A stretch of 64,000 nt of DNA from Warburgia ugandensis (GCA_035236585.1 CP141134.1:24234414-24298413), one strand, 5' to 3'. Positions 37,388 to 51,484 are shown, counted from the stretch's first letter. Made by a program: numbers and translations. Notes: a model not told the origin generated them from the letters alone.

Positions 37388-37779
37388 TCTGATGACCTAG
37401 GTTTTTATATGCATTTTTTTTTTTTTGCAAAACTAATTCCTAATGCAGGATCGATCCCTATTTGAAAATAATTTTATAAAATTAATGCAGTGCACTAGAA
37501 GAATATTTTATTTTAAATTCATTTTGAAAACCCTTAGTGCCATTTATATTCAACAAAACAAAATAAAAAGGGATTTTTTTTATAAGATTAAATCAAAACA
37601 TATGCATCCTAAATCTAGCCAGTCACAATTCATAGTCCAATTGTAATAACTACATATACATGTCCAAAAAGGATAAGTCATACACTTATATTGATCATAG
37701 TATGTTTTGCTATTGTCTTCATCTAGATTTGCATGCATCTTGATTTGCTCTAGATCAAGTCAAATTCTTCAAAGGCTTA

Positions 37780-37806
37780 AGATATTGTAAACAATTTACA
37801 ATATCT
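37780..37806 (-). other. Conserved LTR hairpin, solo LTR E
   Basis: A 12-bp perfect stem AGATATTGTAAA / TTTACAATATCT with a CAA loop, followed by cagtaagcttgcacttgtgt, the reverse of the block flanking the hairpin in A and C. Confidence 0.88.
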
Positions 37807-40671
37807 CAGTAAGCTTGCACTTGTGTAGGTAGTCTCACATCTATTATACCAATTTTGAAATCCAATTCTAAACAATATTTCAAATATTTTTTCATGCAAT
37901 TCTAAAGAATATAATGATTAGATCAAAGACAGGAAATGTAGATGAAACCGCATGTAAATCTCATCAAACAATTTTATGCTAAAACATTTTAGATAGTATC
38001 AATGTAAAATATGCACGACTTTAAATGTATATTTTTCAAATGATTGGATCTACATGATCTTACATAAATTGTAGTATATAATGTATCACAAAATCACATG
38101 AATGCATAACATGTAAATTATGTGAAAGATCCGCCATCTAACTTGATAAATCAAATGACATAAGATCTTCAAAATATTAAAGTAGTAATTAGTCAAACCA
38201 CGAACCTCGACAATCTCAAACTGGTAACATCATCATCACGTGCACATATGCACCCCAACAAACACATCAGTCAATTGGTCACTAGTAGTCATCTAAAGAC
38301 CATCATCATGCCCATCTACCTAGGGTCACAAAATAGAAATCTCATGGAACACTATGCTTGCGACCAGCTAACTGAATTGTGTGTCTCTGGTATTTAGAGA
38401 CCAACCACCATAGCCTCCATGGCAACTATGGATATGTCTAAAAAAGAGTGCTATGAACACCTCCAGTGGTTGTTTTCCTACCATAGTAGTAGACAAAAAA
38501 AAGGTGCCTCTTTGGGCATAGATACCTACCACTTTTGGTAGTTAGAGGCTGAGTGACCAAACCCGTACAACCTCTTAGCATAGTGCCCACCAGGCTCATT
38601 AGCCTGAACAAATATATATCTCAATCCAAATATCATTAAATCATATATCGTATATCGCATGCAAAATCATGCATTTCCTTAACTCATCTCAAAGCATGGG
38701 ATTGATGCAAAGTTCAAGTATAATCATTTCTTTTAAAAACACACAATTACATGTAATAGAATGAGCAACAACATTTTTATTTTCCATATAAAATTATGCA
38801 TCATGGTTATGAAATTACATATTCAAAAATCACATGTCTCATTGCAAATATTGCATTCTTCTAAAGCTAAAATAATGCAACATGACAAAATATGACTTTT
38901 ATGATACCCAAGTAGCCTCAAAGTGAAAGCACGATAATCAAATGATTTGATTATTTAAAATATACACATTTAGTAAAGTGGATGACATGCTCAAAATGCC
39001 AATGGCAACGAGATGTTAGAACTACCTACCTCAAACATCGTTATCCCAATACTCGGAATGCTCAATAAGCTTAGTTCATACCAGTCACCTTCTCTATGAA
39101 CACATGTACATTACAATATCATTTATCTTTCTTACGTTTTCTTAATTGTGACTTATTTAGTCTTTAATCACCCTTAACGTGGTGATCATGCCTTTACCAC
39201 TTTTTGATAATAGGTATTCCTCTTTATTTTTGTCATAATATTAAATTTTGGCCATTGATTAAAGATTAATGGTTTAGATCATCTAATTGTCCTCAATTCC
39301 TATTGATCTCTGACTTACAGATAATTTATTTCATATCTCAATGTTGATTTATTGATTTGACGGTTAAGTTGAATCCTGATAAAATTTATAGTTCAAGTCA
39401 TCTTGATATCAAATCTTTGAATCTAAGGTCATTAGAATAATCTAACCGATAGATTAATCTAAATATTAACATAAATAGTTCAATTGTTCTTATTAAGGTT
39501 TAATGCATTCTACTCTTGTTTATTATCTAAAATTTCTATAATTTGTTAGGAAAAACTAAGATAAAATGAAATTTAACTGATTTAAATAAGACTCAGTAGG
39601 GGTCTTACCTCTGATCATTTAAACTCATGCATGTTGTGTTTGATATGGCCTGATTGGGTTTGATCTCCTTTGATAAAAAATTCAAGAATGAATGGCTTAG
39701 ATCAAGTGTTAGATCTATGGTAAAAGCCAAATGGAAGCTCAAATGGGTAGCTGATCATGGTGTTAGGTAGTTGATCATGATTTAGGTCATCTTAAAAGGA
39801 TGGATTAGCTACAAATCTAGCATATAGTAGTCAATTGACAGTTGGATTGTGATGAAAAGGTCAGATCGGTTGCAGATATGAGTTTTGGTAATTGATTAAA
39901 GGTTGGATCATGTAGGAGTCTGTTGATTTGATCACAAATCAGATATTAGATGATAGATCATGGGCTAGATGATGATGGATGGTTAGATCTAATTTTGTTT
40001 GATCACTTCTTGAGGTCTGATCATCTTTGATCTTATAGATCTATGAAATTTTTATTGTTTCTAGGTCATGATTAGTTTGAAAAATTCTGTAATCCTAAAT
40101 TTTATTATATAATTAGGTCTGTATCATCAAGAAGAATTCAACGGACCTTTCTGGTCACAAATTGGACATACAAGGCTTTCTAAATTAAAGATTTTGTGTT
40201 TCAGATATTTTTAAACTGTCCAAATTTAATTTCTAGATCAAAATGCGTCAAGATAAGGTCATCGAGATGCACTAGAATGAGACGCACATTCTAGAATGCA
40301 CTAGTGCATCCTGGTCTCTGGGATGCACAGTCAGTGTGTCACGGTCCCTAGAATGCATATGCGTTCTGGTCGGTCTGTGATCGCGTCGACACATGTGCGC
40401 ATGCACGTGGACACCCCAAATGGATGCGTCTCCATTGCGTGTCAGAGGGTTGCATCTTGGTCATCTGATCATGTCAACTAGGATGAGACTGTCCATTCAT
40501 TGTGGCCACTGATCAACATTCAGGATAATTCTAAATTTTACCGTTTTTGAGCATTTTAGGGTTTTGGGGTCCCATAAACTCATCGAACAGCTCAGATCTC
40601 CCATATGAGCTTTCCTTGAGTGGGTGCCATCTTAGATCCATTGAATTTGTCTTCACCCATGATCTGTTGGC

Positions 40672-40787
<116 letters not shown>

Positions 40788-41329
40788 TTGGTGGGTAATT
40801 TCTAGGTGCAAGACTTGTTTGTGCTTGCCACAAGCCTAGGTCACTGGTGATGGAGAAGAAGGTAATCGGAGGGAGAGAAGAAGAAAAGAAAGAGGGAAAA
40901 GGAGTCTAGGGAGAAAAGAAGAGTGCAATGGGGGAGGGGGAGGAGATATTTATCGCCGGTGATTCGCTTTCGTCACAGGCAGCGTGATCCCTGACCTTCT
41001 TTCCTTGGTGAAGGAGTTAGAGAGGGAGGGGGTGTCGTTATAAAAAATGACCACCTCTAATTCTAACTCGTTCCATTATACTATTTGTGAAATTATCAAA
41101 ATACCCTTATAATTAAAAGTTATGTAGCGTTCTCATTCGAACTCCATTTTTAGTGTTCTTAGTGTCATTGGATTCCATTTTTCAAGTAGAATTTAATTGT
41201 GAAGGTATTTCCACCAAATTTGATTTCTAGAACATCTCACTTCTAAGATTCAAAAATTATAAAACTTTCATCCTTCTATTCAAATCAAAATTTTAAAATA
41301 AAATAGGACTTAAAAATCGGGTAGTTACA

Positions 41330-43975
41330 GAAATCCAATTACCTTAAGAAAGACAAAAGTGGAGGCAAAGATCTCGATGGTGATGGTAAAACCAAATGAA
41401 GATACATCATCTACATGGTTAGCGAGGCTCTTTTAGTTAAATTACTTGAAAACTCATGGTTGCTAGACTCTATTATGTTTGCATTACTAATATTAATGAA
41501 ATTGATCCTTCTATGTGACTGTTATCTCACTAAAGATAACTATTTATTATGGCATCTTAGGTTAGGGCATGTAAATAAGAATAAGCTAGAAATGATGTTT
41601 ATTTATGGTTTGATACCTAAGTACATAAAAAACTAGAATAAACACTTTGTTTGGTAAAATGTCTAAGACTCCCTCTGAAAGGAGGAAAAGAGCCATTGAG
41701 CCCTAAAGATTGTCCATTTTGATATCTATGGTCAACCAATTGTAAGAACCCAAAACAAATGATGTACTTTATCATCTTTTACATATGAATATTTGAGGTT
41801 GTGATACGTGTATGCTATAATAAGAAATTCAAGGGTTTGGATAAATTTAAAGAATTTAAAACAGATGTAGAAAATTAGCTTTGTAGGATAATGAAAGTCT
41901 TTAGTTATGATAGAGGTGATGAATACATAGATGATGTATTCAACTACTTTTGCAAGAATTAGGGTATAGTACATCAACTTACTTTACCATATACTCTAAA
42001 GAAAAATGGCATTGTTGAAAGGTTTAATTAGACATTGTTGGATATGGTTTGTAGTATGGTAAGATATTTTGAGTTGGGAACTCAATTTTGGGAGAAGTAT
42101 TGTTCACTAAAAAAAAATGTACATCTTCAATTGGATGCCTTTAAAGGAATTCAAAGTGATACCTTATGAATTATGGACTAATAGAAATTTAGGTATAAAT
42201 GGTCTTTGAGTGTGAGGTGCTGGTGCTCATATAAGGTACTATGCCAAAATAGGTTCAAAGTAGACCTAAAGGCTAGGGTATAATGATAATGGGTATAGGT
42301 TTGTAGTGCATCAATTCGATAGCTCAGTGAGAGTCATTAAATGCAGAGATGGATACTTTTTTTAATGTGAACTAAACCCAAGACTTTCAATAAAGCAAGT
42401 CGAACTATCTAAGGTAGTAAAGCATATTAATCTAGTTGAGAATATAGATTCATCTTGTAAGCTTGGTACATATTCTAGAATTTTGCAAGAAAGAAGATCA
42501 TGTCCTTCTCTCAGGGTTCACTATGTAATGTTAGGAGAGATAGAAGTGGATGTCATGGTTAATGATGAACCTCAAATAGATGATGATACTATAAATTATT
42601 TTGAAGTGGTCAACACTAAGGGTGGTGATAAATGACCATCTTTTATCTAGAAAGAAAAAGATTCTATAATAAAGAACCAAATTTGGACTTATAATGATTT
42701 ACATGAAGGTAAGAAAGACATTAGTTATAATGGATCTTGAAGAAGAAATTGAAATTTCATGGTTCAATTTAGAAGTATTAGTCTAAGTTTCTTTTCCATA
42801 GGCTTTTCTTAGATTGAGGGCATTGATTATCATGAGACTTTCTCTTCAGTGTCTAGATGCACCTCAATTAGGACTTTTAATAGTGATAGTTGCACACTTG
42901 GATACAAAATTGTACCAGATGTATGTTACAATGGCCTTCCTTAATGGTGACCTGGAGGAAGAGATCTTTATGAACGTTCTTGCTTGTTTTCATTATGAAG
43001 CTCTAGAAGGTAAAGTGTGGAAGTTGATTAAGTCTCTTTATGTACTAAAACAATTGCCAAGTCAATGGTATTATGCTTTCCATAAGGTTATCTCGGAGTA
43101 GGATTTTGAGCTAAAAATATATAACCATTGTCTATACTCCTTTGTCAATGGGAGTATGTTTATATTGTTGTCACTACTTATTGATGACATATTGTAGATG
43201 GGCAATGATATGAATATGATTGTTATAACAAAAGAGACTTAAGATGCAGTTTGAAATGAAACATTGGGTGAAGCCTCTTACATCTTAGGTATTACGATAG
43301 AAAGAGACTATAAAGCTAAGAAACTTAGCTTGTCTCATTAATTATATATCAATTTGGTCCTCAAGAGATTTAGTGTAGTTGGGTGAAAACCCATGGAGCA
43401 CTTAATTATGCAATAAGATGGCACCCTCATAGATTGGTTACGGAGTTTAAGCTGCATGCGAAGGCTATAGGTAAATTAATGTATGCCATCACATGCACCA
43501 AACCGGATATTGGCTTTGTTGTTGGCCTTTTGAGCAAGTTTCATAGTGGCATTGGTGTTCCTCATTGGAATGTGATTGAGTATTTCATTACTTAGTAGGT
43601 ATTAAGGATTTGAAGCTCACCTTTGAGGCAGATGAGCTTTTATCTCTCGGGTGCACAAATTTTGATTGTGCATACAACCTATATGAGAGGAAATCCATAG
43701 CTGGGTATGCATTTATGTTGGTGGTACTATGATTCCATGGAGTAGTAAAGAGTCAAAATTCCATCGCCAATTCCACCATAGAGGTTGAGTTTGTAGCTTA
43801 TAGTTTAGTTGCTTCAGAGGCTATTTGGATTCAAAGATTTCTAGGAGATTTGAAACTAGATGTGTGTATAGACATTCCTATAAAGCTAAGGATGATAACT
43901 TAGCTATTGTGTACACACTTAAGAATGGCAAGGTTAATTCAGAGGGCAATAATTTAGTGACACATTATCTATATA
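41330..43975 (+). pseudogene. Copia element F: protease, integrase, RT, RNase H remnants
   Basis: After the E insertion the text reads NYLKKDKSGGKD, then a protease start SWLLDS, where the expected Gly of the D-S-G motif is Ile. A GAG-pre-integrase motif follows (LLWHLRLGHVNKNKL, near 41550). Integrase remnants (SYDRGDEYIDD, KNGIVERFN) lie at 41900-42040. RT remnants (AFLNGDLEEEIFM, VWKLIKSLYVLKQLPSQWY, then LIDDIL) lie at 42930-43195. RNase H-side remnants (KLMYAITCTKPDIGF) are at 43470 onward. Integrase before RT defines Ty1/copia. Stops and frameshifts are numerous. No LTR was found on either side. Confidence 0.8.
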
Positions 43976-44274
43976 GCGACACTCAGCTCTGATGGAAAGA
44001 AAGGAAGCATAAATAGGAGGAAAGAGAAATTCTATCAAAGGGTACATTCTGTTTGGGAAATACATGGTTGGAACAGTAGAATTGATCCACGCCTACATAT
44101 TAACAAAGTGAACTTAAAAAAGATGAACATGCCAACAGCCACCCAAAATATCATATCAATAAGAAAGGGTATAGCAAGAGAACTGAGACACTGTTCATCA
44201 TGGTCACAATTAAACCAAAAATGACAAAGGACTTCTACAAAGAAATTTTACCAAGTTTGGATTCTCCACCATAG
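43976..44274. other. Unassigned spacer
   Basis: Nothing recognisable. It lies between the copia F remnant and the minisatellite. Confidence 0.4.
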
Positions 44275-44640
44275 ACTGAAGCAGCATAGCAACCAAAGAA
44301 TTTTACATCTCCATAGCAAATGCACATAGGAGTGGATGATGGAGGGCAGTTTGTAGCTCTGCAACATTTGCTTAATAGAGGAAGACAGCCAAAGAAGTTC
44401 ACAACTTTACACAAATTGCACGATGAAGTACAACCGAAATAGTTTGTAGCTCCAAAAAAATGTGTAGTAAAGGGCAATCAAAGCTGCTCACAGCTCTATA
44501 GAAGTTGCACAGTGAAGGGCATCCAAAGCAATTTACAACTCCATAGCATTGCACGATGAATGGCAACCAAGGCTATTGGGAGCTCAAGAGTAATAGTTCG
44601 ATAATGGAGTACAACTAGTACAATTCTTGAATCCATAAGA
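44275..44640. repeat. Degenerate minisatellite of about 45 bp
   Basis: About eight units following gggcatccaaagcaattt, acaactccatag, cattgcacgatgaa, with strong drift. The minus-strand frame runs through several units giving recurring Phe-Phe-Gly/Cys text, but no family is recognised. Confidence 0.8.
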
Positions 44641-44697
44641 AGGGGAGTCCATTGTAGAATAAACAAATGAGGAAACATGTTTTGTTGATGAACATAA

Positions 44698-45001
44698 TGT
44701 AAACCAATCTATTCATGTTTACAATAAATAAAAAATAAGCGGAAGCAAAACAAACATGGGATAGAAACTTACCTCCAACCATTAGCAGTGAATTCAAGAT
44801 AGTTTTTTTAAGGGATCTTCTGATTCTGAGTAGTGTAAGATGATGGTAATCACAGTCTATTAGATCTACTTCAATTAGGGACCCTTAAAGATGATGGTTA
44901 ATGGCAGTTATCCTTGATGGAAGGATAACTGCCATGCACAATTACCACATGCATATGCGTTAGATTTGAACATAATGTTCTAGACATTTCAAATTCCAAC
45001 A
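44698..45001 (-). repeat. Element G 3' LTR
   Basis: On the minus strand it starts TGTTGGAATTTG and ends GATTGGTTTACA. It contains a perfect 13-bp-stem hairpin around 44902-44936. Confidence 0.95.
44904..44934 (-). other. Hairpin in the G 3' LTR
   Basis: Plus-strand GGCAGTTATCC / GGATAACTGCC arms are separated by TTGATGGAA, whose outer bases also pair. The matching hairpin in the 5' LTR (51687-51717) has this centre reverse-complemented. Confidence 0.9.
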
Positions 45002-45012
45002 TTCTCCCACTT
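45002..45012 (-). other. Element G polypurine tract
   Basis: Minus-strand AAGTGGGAGAA immediately precedes the 3' LTR start TGTTGG, a typical copia arrangement. Confidence 0.9.
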
Positions 45013-45380
45013 GGTCCAAACATTTGTAACTTTATAAAGTCATAAATCTTAACGTATTAGTCAAAATTACTTCATGCTCAAACAAAGAAATAAATTACAT
45101 GAATCATGGCTGTAATTTTATTATTATAAATAAGTATTACCTTTCATGTATTACAATGTAAATATCTTCTTTGAAAATCCTTTTATGTGGCATTTTTGTC
45201 TTTACGAATAAGCCTCAAATGCTTATTCTGGGTTAAAACATAAATATTTGTCATCCAATCATAAATGTATACAAACAAAATGGAGACAAATGTAATAATT
45301 TAGAGTTTCATTACTAATATGTGCTACAAGTATAGCATAATAATTCAAACAGAAAGTGACAAATGAGAACAAAGTTAGAT

Positions 45381-48300
45381 TCACGTTACATGATTCTTAA
45401 ACAACTTCGGTGGCATGCCTTTCATCAAAGGATCTGCAATCATCAACTCAGTGCAAATATATTCAACAAGCATTTCATTCCTTTTAGCATGCTCTCTAAC
45501 TGCTAAGAACTCATTGTCAATGTGCTTACTTTGACTTCCACTCTTATTATTCTTAGCAAAGAACACGGCGGCTGAATTGTCACAATAAATCTTTAGTGGC
45601 CTAGAGATGGAATCAACAACTCAAAGCCTAGAGATGAAAGTCTTTAGCCAAATATCCCATTTTTTTGCCTCAAAGTAAGAAACAAACTTAGCTTCCATTG
45701 TAGAAGTAGCAATCAAAGACTGTTTTGCACTTCTCAAAGATATAGCTCCTCTAGGAAACAAGAAGATATATCTAGATGTTTACAAGAATCAACACTACTA
45801 GCGAAGTTTGAATTTGAATATCCAATAACCTCCAAGTCATCGGTCTGTCTATATGTAAGCATGAAATCCTTAGTCCCTTGAAAATATCTCATGACCTTCT
45901 TTGTAGCTCTTTAGTGATCTAAACCTGGGTTACTTTGATATCTTCCCAACATTCTAACTGCAAATGAAATGTCTGGTCTAGTATAGACCTGAGCATACAT
46001 TAGGCTACCAACAACTGAAGCATAAGGAATGTTTTTAATTTGTTCCCTTTCAAGGTCATTTTTGGGACATTGACTCAAGTTGAATTTGTCACCCTTAACA
46101 ATAGGTGATATACTGGGTGAAGAATCTTTCATTCAGAATCTCTCAAGAACCTTGTTGATATAGGCTTCTTGAGATAAGCCTAAGATACCCTGAGAGCTAT
46201 CTCTATCAATCTTAATACCAATGACATAAGATGCCTCACCCATATCCTTCATATCAAAGTTTTAAGAGAGAAATTATTTCACCTCATATAACAATTCTAT
46301 ATCATTAGTTGCAAGCAATATGTCATCCACGTACAGGACTAGAAAAATAATCTTGCTCCCACTAACCATGTGATATATACATTTATCCATAATATTCTCT
46401 ACGAAACCAAATGAAGAGATAACATTATGAAATTTTAAATACCACTGACAAAAGGCTTGGTTTAGTTTGTATATAAACTTTTAAACTTGCAAACTAAATG
46501 ATGATCTGCACTTGAGAAGAAACCCTCAGGTTGTTTTATGTAAACTTATTCCTCTAAATCACCATTGAGAAATGTCATTTTCACATCCATCTGATTTAAA
46601 TCTAAGTCAAAATGAGCAACCAATGCCATTATGATACCAAAAGAATCCTTTTTGGAAATAGGAAAAAATGTTTCTCAATAATTGACTCCTTCCTTTTATG
46701 TCAATCCTTTTACAACAAGTCTAGCATTGTATAACTCAATGTTGCCTAATGAGTTTTTTTTGTTTTAAAAATATTTATAGCCAATGGTCTTCGCCCCATT
46801 AGGAAACTCTAAAAGTTCATAGACTTGATTATCTATCATAGATTCCATCTCATCTTTCATAGTATCATGCCGTAATTTAGTCTTATTACTATTCATAGCC
46901 TGTGAAAATTTCTCAGGGTCATTTTCAACACTAATATCATAGTCAAATTCTTATAGGTAAATAATGTAATCAGTAGAAATTGCTAATTTCCTTACTTTAG
47001 TAGATCTCCACAAAGGTACATCATCAGCTTCATGTGGAGGCTCCTGATCATCAACTTGTTATGGTTGATGATCAATGGGATCTACCAAAACATTATCAAC
47101 TTAACCTGGATTTTCAACAATTGGTCGTCCAATATCCGTCATATTTTGACATGTGTCATTAATAATAACTATTTTTCTGCTTAATGTGGGAGTTGGATCA
47201 AAAACACAATTTTCCTCAAAAATTGTGTTTTGGTCCATAACTCCCACTAACCACATCATTCTCAAGAAATTTAGCATTCCTTGATTCCACAATTCTATTA
47301 CTATGCAATAGACAATAAAATATGTATCCCTTAGAATTTTGTACATATCCAATAAAATATGCACTAATAGTCCTCAGGTCCAACTTCTTTTCATATGGAC
47401 TGTAAACTCTAACTTCAACTAAACAACTCCTAATGCGTATTAGTCTCAAACTCAATTTCCAATTTTTCATAATTCAAATGGTGTTTTAGAAACAACCTTA
47501 GTTGGAACTCGGTTTAATATATATGATGCTATTTTTAGAGTTTCATTCCATAATGACAAAGGAACATTGGAGTTGCTGAGCATACTCCTCACCATGTCCA
47601 TTAAAGTTCTGTTTCTTTTTGCTGTTATACCATTTTGATCTAGTGAGTTAGGCAAGGTGTATTGAGTTACAATACATTGCTCTTGAAGATACTTAGCAAA
47701 TGGACCAAGTACTTGTCCAATCCTTATGTACCTACCATAATATTTAACACCTCTATTAGATCTTACAATTTTAATTTGCTTGCCACACTATTTCTCTACC
47801 TTTACCTTTAAAAGCATCCAATGCTTCCCTCTTGTTATGAATCAAGTAGATATACATAAATCATGATTAGTCATCTATAAAGGTAATGAAATATTGTTGA
47901 CCATCCAAGCTCATGTTAGGACAATAAATGTTAGTGTATATGATCTCTAATTTGTCATAACACCTTTTAGCACCCTTTTTTTACTTGTTAGCCTGCTTAC
48001 CTTTAAAGCAGTCCACACATGAATCAAAATCTATAAAGTCAAGAGTTTTAAGAACTCCTTCATTTACTAACTTTTTGATTCTATTAATGGAGATATGTCC
48101 TAATCTTCGATGCCACTATATAGAGGATTTCTCATTCATAATATTACGCTTGATACTATCGTTACCATGTACAGCCATTACTTCATTAGATACATCATTA
48201 TTTAAATGAATTTTGAATAAACCATCATCCATTGTACCATTTCCAATAACTACTGAATTTTTATATAAATTAAAATAAGATTAAAAAAATAGAAAGAAAA

Positions 48301-48600
48301 TCCAAGTGGCATAAGTTTAGATACAGAAATCAAATTCCTAGAAAAGCTAGGAATATAAAAGGTTTTTTCCAAATCCAATACAAAACCAGTTTGCAAAATT
48401 AGTCTATATGTCCCCACAACTTTAACAACTAAATGCATCTTATTTCCCGAATAGATGTTCTATTCACTTTCCATCAGTCTCCTTTGGCTTAGAAAACCCT
48501 GCATGGTATTACAAATATGGATTATAGAACCAGAATCAATCCACCATGTGGTATGTGAAACATCAATTATATTATATTCGTAACATACAAAAGAATTAAG
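45381..48600 (-). pseudogene. Element G pol (protease, integrase, RT, RNase H)
   Basis: Read on the minus strand. Protease: WWIDSGS at about 48540, catalytic triplet intact. GAG-pre-integrase: RRLGHISINRIKKLV near 48090. Integrase: NGITAKRNRTLMDMVRSM (47640-47580) followed by PLSLWNETLKIASYILNRVP. RT: the catalytic YVDD at 46322-46333, upstream portions damaged. Post-RT: VVGSLMYAQVYTRPDISFAV near 46020. RNase H end: KHIDNEFLAVREHA and MIADPLMKGMPPKLF, finishing at the stop at 45381. Integrase ahead of RT identifies Ty1/copia. The frame is broken many times, so no polyprotein can be made. The lineage within copia is left open. Confidence 0.9.
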
Positions 48601-49383
48601 ATTACTTTATTTTTCAGCCAAGCCTTTTCTGTTAGGGCAATCTTTTCTCATGTGTCCCTTCTTTTTGCAAAAGAAACACCATATAGCCTCCTTCTTGTCA
48701 GTATGAGCTACAGCTTTGCCTTTTGCTTTCTTTTTTATAGCTTGCCTCTTGCCCTTTTTATGAATCACCATATCTGCAATCTCACCCATCTCTTGAGCTA
48801 ATCTCTCTTCTTCTTAAACACACATGGTCAAAAGTTCATTAATTGACCATTTATCTTTATGTGTGTTGCATGAGATTTTGAATGGTCCATACTAAGAAGG
48901 TAGAGAGTTCAAGATAAAGTGCACCAAAAAGGATTTAGAAATCTCAATCTTTAACGACTTTAGTTGAGCAGCTATGTCCCATATCCTAATAATGTGCTCA
49001 CGCACTCCTCTAGTGCCAGTGGGTCTTATTGATGACAACTTGTTCATTAAGGTGCTAGTTAGTGCATTATCAGATGACTCAAATTGTTCATCAATGACTG
49101 TCATAAGATCTTTGACATTTTCACATTCAGGTATCGACCCATAGATGCTAGTACTAATATGAGATTTAATGAATATCATACTCAAGTGATTAGATTTCTC
49201 TCATCGTTCATACAAAGTAATCACAACATTGGTGCTAGTTTCCATAATTTCATATGGCTGTTCATTTTGAAAAGCATAGTCAAGATCCATGCACCATATA
49301 TGAAAAAGAATCTTCTCCTTCCAAACTTTATAGTTGTCACCACTCAAATAGGGAACTTTAGATTTTTCATCAAATGATATCAA
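48601..49383 (-). pseudogene. Element G gag
   Basis: The minus-strand start at 49383 reads MISFDEKSKVPYLSGDNYKVW, the usual copia gag opening where a short leader precedes a YxxW motif. A UBN2-like capsid region follows (VKDLMTVIDEQFESSDNAL, REHIIRIWDIAAQLKSL; 49185-48890). A basic stretch precedes an intact CCHC zinc knuckle CFFCKKKGHMRKDC near 48690-48640. A frame change near 49190 and stops near 48890 and 48820 break it. It encoded the nucleocapsid/capsid protein of element G. Confidence 0.88.
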
Positions 49384-51470
49384 AGATTGAATAGCTACAA
49401 ATAAATAAATAAATAAACATGCTTACTAATAATAGTGAGACATAATCTATCAAATACAATGATAAGCTTACCAATGCAAGTCAAATCAAATAAATATGAA
49501 TTGGCATGTCATTAAATCTACTTATGGGTAAAGATTTTAACACAAAATTAATTCATTAACATTTATGATGAAACTAGTAAAATGTAAATGTTTCTTAATG
49601 CTTGTGAGCTAATTAAGAAATAAAAATTAATTTTACTATTTCATCCTAATTAATCATAATAACATAATAATTTTCATGTGGGGTAAAATTACTATATCAA
49701 TATGTTTAATTAGAATTTGATGTTATTTAAAACTTTAATGTGATCAACAATTTTAATATTATACTTAATATATGTATTTCATATGTAAGGATGCTGTAAC
49801 TATTCCTCAAATATTAAATACATATGAATCACATGATATCTAAAAAATAATTTTCATATCAAGACAATTTCATATAAGCATATCATAAATTAAAACTGAT
49901 TAATTTATGATGTTAACAATGTCTTAAAATTAAATTTTAATTATTGACTAATGTAGAATTTTTTTCTAAATTAATAGTCAATTAATTAAAAAATTAATGA
50001 ACCTTTGAAATTTAAATCAGCCATCTGTTTAGGTATAAAATGTTTGACAAAATTTTATAATGGGTGCACTTATGTGTTGCCGACATTTTCCCTCCCCCTC
50101 TCTCTCTCACCCACATTTTCCCTTCAACAGTTTCTCCCCTAATCTTCCTCACTGACATTTTTCCCCTCAACAGTTTCTCCCAGCCACCCGATGAACCCTC
50201 CATCATCTTTCCATCGACATCAAACATTAGGTGTGGCCGGCCGAATGCGAGCAATTGTGATGAGAGGAAATACAGAATGGAGTTCCGATGGCGACTAACG
50301 TTCCTTGATCCAGAAAGGGGAGAGAGAAGTAGTGTGGCCGGCTAGATCAAGTGACTGTGCCGGTCGGTTGTTCCTGTGGGAAGAACAGGTGCCGATTAAC
50401 AGCCCGATCGATGGAATCAACTAGCCTCCCTTGACAGTCATCGATGGAGTTTATGATGGTTTTTTCGACCAGGTTTGTCATTTTTTTTTTCCCGCTGATC
50501 AAGCAGAGGAAAAGGGAAAAATGTAAAATTTTGGGGTGCCGTTTGCCAGAATCAAGAAGACAATAGAGAGGGTTCTTCTTGTGCACTGGTCAAGATCTGG
50601 AAAGCGAAAAAGAGTAGATACCCGACATCATGTCCAGTGTGGTCGGTGGGGTCTTTCTGGGGATGATAAGCAGGCGCAGTCAGCCAGATCAGGTGATCGT
50701 GTTGATCAACTATGCCTATGAGGGAGAAACAGGGAAAACTCAGAGGTGGTATGGCCAATCTATGGCCAATCATTCACTTTGGTTTGCCCAATCAGTGAAA
50801 GGGAAGAAGGGTTGTGGTCGTTGATCCAACAGTCACGCCAGATCGGCAGTGCCAGTTTGGGGAGGTGGTGCAATGGTCTTCACTATAGTTGCATTGATTG
50901 GAGATGAGGAAAACAAGAAAAATCAAAAAGAGGAAATGGGTTTTGTTTGTCCCGGTCGATTGTTCCTGATGCAGTCCCGGATGTGAAAGGGAAAACCCCT
51001 TGGTCGTACTTTCGGCAAGACGTCGGGTTAGTTGCTGATCAGATAAAGGAAAAACGAGGATAGACAGTGCGGCTGGTCCAGCCCTGGTTTGATCTTGCTC
51101 CGACTGACTGTTGCATGTCTGCCCTTGTTTTCAATACTATACGGCCTTTTGATCATGCTTTTAATGGTTTTTTCGAACAAGCCTTATCAGACGCGAAAAA
51201 GGGTAACAGAGAGGTGATGCAACCATACGCACAAATCTGCTCTAGCCTTTCAACAAAAATTTTAGGTTTCAGATTAGAAGTTTCCCTTCTGATCCACAGT
51301 ATGTAAAACATACCTTCTTATTTATTTCATTTTCTTAATTTTCTCAAGTAATTACCAAAATTTTAGGTAATTCAACCTCTTTGATCTACCGATCTTTTAA
51401 TACTTTAGGTAGATGATTTCAGTAATCTCCAAAACAGAATTAGAAAACTAGAAGGCAGAGGAATAGTCTT
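49384..51470 (-). other. Long leader of element G
   Basis: About 2.1 kb between the primer binding site and gag, longer than the few dozen to few hundred bases common in copia elements. The part at 50050-51300 is distinctly richer in G+C than its AT-rich surroundings. It contains a repeated phrase (ccctcaacagtttctccc and ccttcaacagtttctccc, near 50120 and 50165). Short open frames occur on both strands but none matches a known family. It may be an insertion, captured host DNA, or a native leader. Confidence 0.5.
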
Positions 51471-51482
51471 GCTCTGATACCA
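51471..51482 (-). other. Element G primer binding site
   Basis: The minus strand reads TGGTATCAGAGC, complementary to the 3' end of initiator Met-tRNA, two bases from the LTR end. Confidence 0.92.
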
Positions 51483-51484
51483 CA

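Noticed and set aside
50064-50345. A 93-codon plus-strand frame in the leader of element G
   Set aside because: Low-complexity Pro/Ser/Phe start, no recognisable family, and antisense to the element; kept only as part of the leader finding.
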